DNA from: Campylobacter sp.
GTDB taxonomy: Bacteria; Campylobacterota; Campylobacteria; Campylobacterales; Campylobacteraceae
Length of the DNA stretch: 14,022 bases
Assembly (NCBI GenBank): GCA_017506845.1
Contig: JAFVMP010000203.1
Location: 1 to 14,022, forward strand
Reading direction: 5' to 3'
The notes beneath the pieces are model-generated. The model was not told where the DNA came from. It worked only from the letters and a program-made list of their open reading frames with translations, and made no database searches. Positions 1 through 6,307 of this stretch are shown in pieces (within the stretch, counting starts at the first letter, position 1; every line of letters begins with the position of its first letter). Made by a program: the position numbers and the translations under genes.

Positions 1-405
1 AAGATTTTATATTTTGGATATACATTTTGTCCTGATATTTGCCCATCAACTCTTACTATTTTATCATCAGTAATTGATGAAATGGGGCTTAATGATAAGA
101 TTAAGATTTTATTTGTTACGCTTGATCTTCAAAGGGATAATGAAAAAGAGTGTGATGAATTTGCTAAGTATTTTTATCAAAATTCGGTTTGTTTAAAGAT
201 GGATGAAAAAGAGTTAAAACGAATGGTAAAAAACTATAATGCTAAATATGAGATTGTAAATTTGCAAGGCTCGGCAATGGATTATAGTGTAGCTCATAGC
301 TCTTCAGTTTATCTATTTAAAAGAAATGGAAAATTTTATAAAGAGATTTCAAATTTAACAAAAGATGAGATTAAAAAAGAGATCTTAGAGCTAACGAAAG
401 ATTAA
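1..405 (+). CDS. Sco1/SenC-family copper chaperone, 3' part
   Basis: The reading frame is open from base 1, so the start and any membrane anchor lie upstream of the window; 134 codons and a TAA stop remain. The first visible residues contain the Sco copper-binding CxxxC motif in the context FCPDIC (Cys codons at 28-30 and 40-42). The third copper ligand, His, sits at 295-297 in the context DYSVAHSS, followed by the usual YLF strand. These features define the thioredoxin-fold Sco1/SenC/PrrC family, which acts in the periplasm to deliver copper to, or reduce, the CuA site of cytochrome c oxidases. In a microaerophile a role in terminal oxidase assembly is likely but inferred. An ATG at 82 would remove the CxxxC motif and is not the true start. 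The gene converges with rodA; the two stop codons overlap by 4 bp. Confidence 0.92.
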   Translation, partial: KILYFGYTFCPDICPSTLTILSSVIDEMGLNDKIKILFVTLDLQRDNEKECDEFAKYFYQNSVCLKMDEKELKRMVKNYNAKYEIVNLQGSAMDYSVAHSSSVYLFKRNGKFYKEISNLTKDEIKKEILELTKD

Positions 406-1508
406 AAATTAATCTTAACAAATCTATTGGTCTTATCAAATCTAAAGGTCAATAGATTTTGTAAAATTCCAAATAGACACATAAAAGTAATAAAACTACT
501 TCCACCATAACTATAAAAAGGCAACGGAATCCCTACTACTGGCGCAAAACCTATAGTCATAAATATATTTACGCTTACATAGATAAAGATTAGAAGTGCT
601 ACAGCACTTACTGCAGCCTTGATAAAATACTCATCTTTAAGCTTATAATTTAAGCTCAAAAGATGCATAATTAAAAAGCCATATAGCATAATTAGTCCTG
701 CGCCACCGATAAATCCATATCTCTCAACAGTATAAGCAAATATAAAATCACTTGTAGCAATTGGAAGAAATTTAAATTTAGTCTGTGTGGCCTCATCAAT
801 GCTTTTGCCAGTTATTCCGCCATTACCGATTGCTATAATACTTTGCCTTACTTGATAGCTTGGTTTTTCGCTTATAAAGTCGGCTATTCTTTTCTTTTGA
901 TAGTCGTGTAGATTTTCATATAAAATTGGCGATGATATACCAATTAATAGTGCGATACTAATCCAAATTTTGCGATTAACACCTACTATAAACAACACGC
1001 CATAGCCAGTGATTAATAACATAAGAGCCGTTCCTAAATCTGGTTCTTTTAATATCAAAATAAATGGAAGTAAGATATACATACTAAGCTTTAAGAATTG
1101 TTTTAAATTGTAGCCTTCTTCATCTGGTGGAGTTTTTTTGATTAAATATGCTAGCATTAATACAAAAGCTGGCTTCATAATCTCACTTGGCTGAATAGTA
1201 AAATTAATAAATGGAATCTCAATCCATCTTTGAGCGCCAAGTTTGCTAACGCCTACAAACTCAACACTTAGTAGCAAGATAATATTAACCCAATAAATTG
1301 ATGGAATGAGCCATTCAAGTTTGCGAATTGGCAGTAGAAAAAATAGCATAAATGCCCCAAATCCAATAATGTAATATGCTACCATTTTAGCTGATAGCAT
1401 ATCACTTGCTTCGTTGATTAGACTATATGATAGGAATATAATTGGCAAAATAAGTGCTGGTTGAACATAGTCAAAATGTGTTAAAATTCTCTTATCTAGT
1501 AGTATCAA
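402..1508 (-). CDS. rodA: rod shape-determining peptidoglycan glycosyltransferase RodA (MrdB)
   Basis: A 368-residue polytopic membrane protein of the SEDS family (RodA/FtsW/SpoVE). It polymerises lipid II into glycan strands for lateral wall growth, working with a class B PBP2 and the MreB elongasome. Family landmarks are present: AQRW (92-95) and QPSE (106-109) in the first half, KEPDLGTA (154-161) with the conserved Asp157, the extracellular FLPIATSDFIFA segment with the catalytic Asp at residue 254, and the C-terminal PFYSYGGSS signature (330-338). About ten hydrophobic segments span the protein. The length is normal for RodA. The start is a TTG at 1508-1506 with TAGG (minus strand, 1520-1517) eight bases upstream; an in-frame stop at 1514-1512 leaves only an ATT codon as an earlier option. 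The last codons overlap the convergent sco stop. RodA is preferred over FtsW because of the neighbourhood (mrdB beside the rlu-flpA string in C. jejuni). Confidence 0.93.
   Translation of the reverse strand: MILLDKRILTHFDYVQPALILPIIFLSYSLINEASDMLSAKMVAYYIIGFGAFMLFFLLPIRKLEWLIPSIYWVNIILLLSVEFVGVSKLGAQRWIEIPFINFTIQPSEIMKPAFVLMLAYLIKKTPPDEEGYNLKQFLKLSMYILLPFILILKEPDLGTALMLLITGYGVLFIVGVNRKIWISIALLIGISSPILYENLHDYQKKRIADFISEKPSYQVRQSIIAIGNGGITGKSIDEATQTKFKFLPIATSDFIFAYTVERYGFIGGAGLIMLYGFLIMHLLSLNYKLKDEYFIKAAVSAVALLIFIYVSVNIFMTIGFAPVVGIPLPFYSYGGSSFITFMCLFGILQNLLTFRFDKTNRFVKINF
420..459. repeat. 10-bp inverted repeat inside the 3' end of rodA
   Basis: AAATCTATTG (420-429) and CAATAGATTT (450-459) are perfect inverted arms separated by 20 bases. 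It begins 15 bases after the sco stop, within the last codons of rodA. The stem is AT-rich and only a short TTTTGT follows on the + strand, so it could be a weak transcript end for the sco side or a chance repeat in AT-rich DNA. Confidence 0.3.
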
Positions 1509-1533
1509 AATTTAAACCTAAGCAAAAATTGGC

Positions 1534-1543
1534 TAAAATTCTA
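1534..1543. promoter_or_regulatory. overlapping divergent -10 boxes between rodA and the rlu-flpA string
   Basis: The 53-bp gap between the two TTG starts contains TAAAAT on the + strand (1534-1539, preceded by GC) and TAGAAT on the - strand (1543-1538, preceded by GC). Both fit the GNTANAAT form of the Campylobacter sigma-70 -10 element. They share bases 1538-1539. Leaders of about 15-25 nt containing the ribosome sites would result. A T-rich tract precedes the minus-strand box. Inferred from motif only. Confidence 0.4.
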
Positions 1544-1550
1544 GCTAAAA

Positions 1551-1555
1551 AAGGG
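1551..1555 (+). promoter_or_regulatory. ribosome binding site that sets the TTG start of the pseudouridine synthase
   Basis: AAGGG six bases before TTG 1562. The frame stays open upstream to a GTG at 1454, but that lies antisense within rodA and has no comparable site. Confidence 0.6.
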
Positions 1556-1561
1556 TTAATA

Positions 1562-2536
1562 TTGACTGAATTTATATCCTCTAAAAGCGCAAGATTAGAC
1601 CAAGAATTAGCATTATATCTTAAGATTTCAAGAAATCAAGTATTAAGCTTAATTAAAGGTGGTAATGTAAGTGTAAATGATAAAGTAGTAACAAAAGCTG
1701 GATTTAATCTAAATTTAGGTGATAAAATTAGCTTTACCTTGCCACAAACAACTCAAATTCAAAGTGAATTTAAAGCTGAATTTGATGTAGAAATTTTATA
1801 TGAAGATAGTGATATTTTAGTTATTAATAAACCAATTGGTGTTACTGTTCATCCAGCACCAAGTGTAAAAGAGGCCACTCTTGTTGAGTGGTTAAAGCAA
1901 AAGGGTTATACGCTTTCAAGTTTAGGTGGAACAGAGAGAGCTGGAATAGTACATAGGCTAGATAAAGGTACTAGCGGGGTAATGGTTGTAGCAAAAAATA
2001 ATCAAGCACATACAGCACTAAGTCAACAGCTCAGTAGTAAAGATATGGGAAGAATTTATTTAGCACTTTGTGATTTACCACTTAAGGAAAATTGCGTTAT
2101 AGACAGACCAATTAGCAGACATCCTCAAAATCGCCTAAAAAACGCAGTAGTAAGTAGTGGAAAACCAGCAAAATCAGCCTTTGCTAATATCATTTCAAGC
2201 CAAAATCGTAGAGTAAATTTAATTTCAGCAAAACTTTTTACTGGACGTACACATCAGATTCGTGTTCATCTAGCTAGCATTAATAGGCACATTTTAGGTG
2301 ATGATTTATATGGTTTTAAGAGCAATAGTGATAAAATAGGCAGAATTTTTTTACACGCTTATATTTTGAGATTGATTCACCCTAAAAGTAATCAAATTAT
2401 GGAATTTAAAGCCCCTTTGCCTAGTGAGTTTTATGAACTAATTAGTAAGGAATTTAATAAGGAGATAGTAGATGAGAATATTAGCGTCTTGTGTGATATC
2501 TTTGGGGGTATTGCTCAGTGGATGCGTTACGACTAA
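1562..2536 (+). CDS. RluA/RluD-family 23S rRNA pseudouridine synthase
   Basis: With the TTG start the product has 324 residues, close to E. coli RluD. An S4 RNA-binding domain occupies roughly residues 9-60 (KSARLDQ..., NVSVNDKVV, LGDKIS). It is followed by the RluA-type catalytic domain with INKPIGVTVHP (88-98) and the signature HRLDKGTSG (131-139), whose Asp134 is the expected catalytic aspartate. A later TGRTHQIRVHL block completes the family fold. The enzyme isomerises uridines in large-subunit rRNA; which uridine cannot be told, since Campylobacter carries several paralogues and this one corresponds to Cj1280c. The last 65 bp overlap flpA in another phase, so the C-terminal tail (about 20 residues, ending QWMRYD) is encoded by DNA that also encodes the FlpA signal peptide. 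First gene of the + strand string. Confidence 0.9.
   Translation: MTEFISSKSARLDQELALYLKISRNQVLSLIKGGNVSVNDKVVTKAGFNLNLGDKISFTLPQTTQIQSEFKAEFDVEILYEDSDILVINKPIGVTVHPAPSVKEATLVEWLKQKGYTLSSLGGTERAGIVHRLDKGTSGVMVVAKNNQAHTALSQQLSSKDMGRIYLALCDLPLKENCVIDRPISRHPQNRLKNAVVSSGKPAKSAFANIISSQNRRVNLISAKLFTGRTHQIRVHLASINRHILGDDLYGFKSNSDKIGRIFLHAYILRLIHPKSNQIMEFKAPLPSEFYELISKEFNKEIVDENISVLCDIFGGIAQWMRYD
2459..2464 (+). promoter_or_regulatory. ribosome binding site of flpA inside the upstream gene
   Basis: AAGGAG with a seven-base spacer to ATG 2472. It lies in the coding sequence of the pseudouridine synthase and supports the start that gives a proper lipoprotein signal peptide. Confidence 0.75.
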
Positions 2537-3683
2537 GACAACGCAGATAAATCCAGATCTGCCTACAATGAGTGGATTAAAGACTATTAGCGATATGACT
2601 GAAATTGCATTTGAGTGGCCGCTTATGGCTCAAAGCAATATTAGTGGATTTTATCTATATCGCTCAAATCCAAATGCAAATAATCAGCTAAATGCAATTG
2701 CCAAGCTTGAAGATAAATTTATTACTCACTATGTAGATAGCAATTTAGCTCCATCAACTGAGTATATTTACGAGCTTAGAACATATGATAATCAAGGTAA
2801 TATATCAGCTGAAGGAGAAAGGATTAGCGTTACTACTATGCCGTTAATCGAGTCTGTATCATTTATCCAAGCGTTATATGGCTTGCCAAATAAGATAAAA
2901 GTTTTATGGCGCCCACATCCAGACTTGCGAGTGGTTTCATATATATTAGAAAAAAGCGCTTTATCAAGCAACAACTGGCACGAAGTTGCCCGTATAAATG
3001 GCAGATTAAATGTCGAATATATTGATAACGATGTAAATCCAGGTCAAAGCTATAGATATAGAATCTTGGTCAAAACTCATAACGGTATAATCTCTGCGCC
3101 TAGTAAGGTCGTAGATGCACAGACTAAAATCTTGCCAAATATGGTTACAGGGCTTAGCGCAAGCGTAAATTTGCCTAAAAAAATTATGCTAATGTGGGAG
3201 CCAAATTCAAATGATGATTTTGACCATTATGCTATTTATAGAGCAACAAATGATATCTTTCCAATGACTAAGGTTGCAACAACAACAGCAACAGAATATG
3301 AGGACTTAATCAATGATAATGGGGTAAATTACCATTATAAAGTTACAGTAGTAGATAGAGATGGTCTAGAAAGCCCTCGTCAAAATGCTTCAGTAGTAGG
3401 CTCAACCTTGCCAGCGCCTAAAGAACCGGTATTTAGTTATGCTAGATTTAATGGTTCATTAGTAGAGCTTAGCTGGAATCAAAGTAGTGACTCAAGGGCG
3501 CTTAAATATAAAATCACAAAAACAAGTAGCAATGGTGAGGATATCATTTATGATATCGATGGGTTAAGTTATAGCGATACTCAGGTTCAAAAAGGTGTAG
3601 AATATACATATAAGATTCAAGCCGTTGATGAATATGGCTTAGAGTCTAAATATAGTCAAAAAGCAGTGGTGATAACTAAATAA
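2472..3683 (+). CDS. flpA: fibronectin-binding lipoprotein FlpA, fibronectin type III repeats
   Basis: A 403-residue exported lipoprotein. The N-terminus is a short lipoprotein signal peptide with lipobox LSGC, the lipidated residue being Cys18. The mature part is a tandem of fibronectin type III-like modules at about 31-123, 125-219, 221-313 and 315-403. Each shows the pattern of a central Trp (EW49, LW146, MW242, SW335), a Y-x-[IL]-x-[KR] strand and a Y-x-Y/Y-x-V strand near the end (YIYEL, YRYRI, YHYKV, YTYKI). In C. jejuni FlpA (Cj1279c) is a surface adhesin that binds host fibronectin and works with CadF. The fibronectin-binding nonapeptide reported there, WRPHPDFRV as I remember it, appears here as WRPHPDLRV at residues 146-154 in module 2. 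Gene order matches C. jejuni. The stop and the trmB start share one base (TAATG). Confidence 0.92.
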   Translation: MRILASCVISLGVLLSGCVTTKTTQINPDLPTMSGLKTISDMTEIAFEWPLMAQSNISGFYLYRSNPNANNQLNAIAKLEDKFITHYVDSNLAPSTEYIYELRTYDNQGNISAEGERISVTTMPLIESVSFIQALYGLPNKIKVLWRPHPDLRVVSYILEKSALSSNNWHEVARINGRLNVEYIDNDVNPGQSYRYRILVKTHNGIISAPSKVVDAQTKILPNMVTGLSASVNLPKKIMLMWEPNSNDDFDHYAIYRATNDIFPMTKVATTTATEYEDLINDNGVNYHYKVTVVDRDGLESPRQNASVVGSTLPAPKEPVFSYARFNGSLVELSWNQSSDSRALKYKITKTSSNGEDIIYDIDGLSYSDTQVQKGVEYTYKIQAVDEYGLESKYSQKAVVITK

Positions 3684-4855
3684 TGCCAAATATTGTAGCA
3701 AAAAATTTAAAAAATGTAGAACTTCCGGTTAAATTTAATGAAGTTGAATTTATCTGGGAAGCTAAAAGTAATGATGAGAAATTAGTATATACTAAAGCAC
3801 TTGGGTGCGAGTTTTGCCTAGTAGTAAAAGATAGAGGCAATAGCTATGTAATAAAGTGCGATAAGCTTACTAGACCAGCTAAGCTTGAAGCTGTGCAAAT
3901 AGCGCTGGAGGCTTATAAGCAGCTATTTGCTAGCGATGTAATAAGCCAAGCTACAGCAGTTAAGAAGCCTAAAAATTTAGAAAGCAAATATATAATAAAT
4001 AGCGATGAATTGCTAAATAGACTTGAAGACTGTGAGTATAAGAGGATTTTTGTAGAGATTGGCTTTGGTAGTGGTAGGCACTTGCTTTATCAAGCAAAAG
4101 AAAATCCAGAAACGCTTATAATCGGTATAGAAGTCTATAAGCCAGCATGTTTGCAAGTAGAAAATTTAGCTGGAATAAATGGGCTAAAAAATATCGTTTT
4201 ATTAAATTTAGATGCTAGATTGGTGATGAGCTTGCTTAAATCAAATAGTATAGATAGGCTATTTTTGCATTTTCCAGTACCGTGGGGTAAGAGCAAAATG
4301 CGTCGAGTAGTTAGTCCGCAATTTGCCTTGGAGTGTCAGCGTACTTTAAAAGATGGTGGAACATTTGAGCTAAGAAGCGATGATAGGGATTATACAGATT
4401 TTACAATTGGTTGCTTTATGGATCTTAAAAATGCCAATATACAGATATTTAAAAACAGATTTTTAGAGATTTCAAGCAAGTATGAAGATAGGTGGATTAG
4501 ACAAAATAAGGATATTTATGATGTAATTTGCGCTTTTTATGGTAGTAGTGACGAGTTAGATTTAGATTTTAAATTTGAGTTTAGTGGATTAGAATTAGAA
4601 TATATAAAATCAAATTTTGCTAATAAAACTATAAAATATAGCGATCATTTTATCCATTTAGAGCGAATTTATATTTTAGATAATGGCGATGCATTAGTTA
4701 GGGTAGCGTTTGGGTCTTTTTATAGACCAGAGCATAGATATTTATTAATTTCTAGACAAAATACTATCTATTTATTTAAAAAACCGTTACTAACACCAGA
4801 AAATATTAAGGCTCATAATAATTTAGAGGATATGCTAAAATGCGCCACATTGTAG
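3683..4855 (+). CDS. trmB: tRNA (guanine-N7-)-methyltransferase TrmB, long epsilon-type
   Basis: A 390-residue protein with a class I SAM-dependent methyltransferase core at about 105-270. The SAM loop EIGFGSG is at 125-131, the acidic residue at the end of strand 2 in IGIE (150), and the TrmB signature at 197-201, here FPVPW followed by GKSKMRR. SDDRDYTDF (232-240) corresponds to the late TrmB substrate-binding block. The enzyme puts m7G at position 46 in the variable loop of tRNAs. It is much longer than the roughly 240-residue E. coli type, with about 105 extra residues before the core and about 110 after it; the Campylobacter orthologue has this long form. The central Asp of the usual FPDPW motif is Val199, an unusual substitution. 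It starts on the ATG of the TAATG junction with flpA, and its last 16 bp overlap ftsE. Confidence 0.88.
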   Translation: MPNIVAKNLKNVELPVKFNEVEFIWEAKSNDEKLVYTKALGCEFCLVVKDRGNSYVIKCDKLTRPAKLEAVQIALEAYKQLFASDVISQATAVKKPKNLESKYIINSDELLNRLEDCEYKRIFVEIGFGSGRHLLYQAKENPETLIIGIEVYKPACLQVENLAGINGLKNIVLLNLDARLVMSLLKSNSIDRLFLHFPVPWGKSKMRRVVSPQFALECQRTLKDGGTFELRSDDRDYTDFTIGCFMDLKNANIQIFKNRFLEISSKYEDRWIRQNKDIYDVICAFYGSSDELDLDFKFEFSGLELEYIKSNFANKTIKYSDHFIHLERIYILDNGDALVRVAFGSFYRPEHRYLLISRQNTIYLFKKPLLTPENIKAHNNLEDMLKCATL

Positions 4856-5511
4856 AAGCTAGAGATCTGATTTTAGAGTATGATAAGAGTTTTAGAGTTA
4901 TAAATAAGGCAAATTTTAGCATCAATGTCAATGATTTTGTCTTTATTACTGGCAAAAGCGGCAGTGGTAAATCTACTTTAATTCGCTCTATGTATGGCGA
5001 TATGGCTATTAGTGATGGAAGTTTAAATGTCTGCTTAAATGAACTCAAAGGTATTAATCATTCTAGTTTAGCGCTTCTTCGTCAAAGAGTTGGAATAATT
5101 TTCCAAGATTTTCGCCTAATAAATGAATGGAATGTAGAAAAAAATGTAATGCTTCCACTAATTATTAAAGGTTATAATCAAAGTGTGTGCAAAAAGCAAG
5201 CTGCAAAGCTTTTAAATCATGTAAATTTACTGCATAAATCTGATAGATTTCCGCTTGAATTAAGTGGTGGAGAGCAGCAAAGAGTTGCTATGGCTAGAGC
5301 TTTGGCTCATAATCCTCAGCTGCTATTATGTGATGAGCCAACTGGAAGTTTAGATGATTACTCAAGCGAAGTAATATGGATGTTGCTTCGTTCAGCAAGA
5401 GAAGCGCTTGGTACTTGCGTAGTGGTCGTAACGCATAAGATTCCAGCAGGTTTAAGAATGCATTATCGTCACTTTGAGCTGTCAAATGGAGAGGTAAATG
5501 AGATCATTTAA
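4840..5511 (+). CDS. ftsE: cell division ATP-binding protein FtsE
   Basis: A 223-residue ABC ATPase of FtsE size. Walker A is GKSGSGKST (38-46), the Q-loop lies in IIFQDFRL, the ABC signature LSGGE is at 141-145, Walker B LLLCDEP at 161-167, and the H-loop is in VVVVTHK. FtsE is a cytoplasmic, membrane-associated ATPase that pairs with FtsX. The complex does not transport a substrate but transmits conformational change across the membrane to control septal peptidoglycan hydrolysis. The start ATG 4840 has GAGGA at 4827-4831 eight bases upstream, inside the trmB 3' end (16-bp overlap). It overlaps ftsX by 14 bp, so translation is probably coupled. Confidence 0.95.
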   Translation: MRHIVEARDLILEYDKSFRVINKANFSINVNDFVFITGKSGSGKSTLIRSMYGDMAISDGSLNVCLNELKGINHSSLALLRQRVGIIFQDFRLINEWNVEKNVMLPLIIKGYNQSVCKKQAAKLLNHVNLLHKSDRFPLELSGGEQQRVAMARALAHNPQLLLCDEPTGSLDDYSSEVIWMLLRSAREALGTCVVVVTHKIPAGLRMHYRHFELSNGEVNEII

Positions 5512-6307
5512 GAGCCATATTAGCGTTATTTTTCCACTTTTAATTTTGCTTTTTGCGATTGAATTTAGCCTAATGCTGGGCAAATTTGTGAGTGATTATG
5601 AAATAAAAATGGCAAATGATTATAATATTATAATTGTCTCAGAAAACAATCTAAACCAAGAGTCATTAATTTCGCTTATTCCTACTTTTGCTTCTCTTAC
5701 TAGTCTTGATCCAAAAAGTGTTTTAAACCGCCTTAAAAATGATATATCATCTAAGAATATATCTGTACTAATTAGCATTTTACCAAAATTCTACTCACTC
5801 AAACTGACTAAATTTCCATCAAAAGAGACAATGGAAGATATTAAAGAAAATTTGAGCAAAATTCAAGGTATAAAGCGAGTCGAGACATTTTCTAAAACAC
5901 ACGATCAAGTCTATAATATGCTAGTTTTATCTAAAAATGTAGCTGAGTGTTTTGCGTTTATGGTTGGACTTTTAGGACTTGTTTTAGTGTTTAAACAGAT
6001 GAGAATTTGGCTTTATGAGCACCGTAGGCGTGTTGAGATTATGACTCTTTTTGGGGCGCCGTATTGGCTAAAATCTGCTATGCTTTATAAGCTTGCTGTG
6101 GTTGATAGTATTATTGCTACTACGCTTGTCGTGGTATTTTATGCGATTTTTCCAGCACTTCCTAGTTTTCAAAGCGCAATCTTTTCTATTGGATTTGAAC
6201 AGCCAAATTTAAATCTTTTTAGTGATGCTTTGATTTTATTTAGTGCTTCTATTAGTATATCTATTATCGCAGTTAGTCTTGTTATGCTATTTTCAAGGCG
6301 TTCGTAA
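5498..6307 (+). CDS. ftsX: cell division protein FtsX
   Basis: A 269-residue inner membrane protein with the FtsX topology. TM1 is near residues 8-28 and is followed by a large periplasmic loop (about 30-145). TM2 (about 148-166), TM3 (about 194-219) and TM4 (about 241-265) form the C-terminal bundle. Between TM2 and TM3 is the cytoplasmic coupling segment RRRVEIMTLFGAPYW (176-190), the conserved region that contacts FtsE. The periplasmic loop is the part that docks the EnvC-type coiled coil in E. coli. ATG 5498 has GGAGAGG just upstream within ftsE. It ends with TAA directly abutting the ATG of the next gene, which fits an FtsE-FtsX-activator unit. Confidence 0.93.
   Translation: MRSFKSHISVIFPLLILLFAIEFSLMLGKFVSDYEIKMANDYNIIIVSENNLNQESLISLIPTFASLTSLDPKSVLNRLKNDISSKNISVLISILPKFYSLKLTKFPSKETMEDIKENLSKIQGIKRVETFSKTHDQVYNMLVLSKNVAECFAFMVGLLGLVLVFKQMRIWLYEHRRRVEIMTLFGAPYWLKSAMLYKLAVVDSIIATTLVVVFYAIFPALPSFQSAIFSIGFEQPNLNLFSDALILFSASISISIIAVSLVMLFSRRS

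Noticed and set aside
82..84. ATG at 82 as the sco start
   Set aside because: It would delete the CxxxC copper motif; the frame is open to the left edge, so the gene is simply truncated by the window.
1454..1561. Upstream in-frame GTG start for the pseudouridine synthase (36 extra residues)
   Set aside because: It lies antisense within the start of rodA, has no ribosome site, and the added residues do not belong to the S4 domain. TTG 1562 with AAGGG fits family length.
4806..5048. Minus-strand open frame across the trmB-ftsE junction, and others opposite ftsE, pyrH, tyrS and flpA
   Set aside because: No ribosome sites or recognisable products; all lie opposite genes with clear family motifs.
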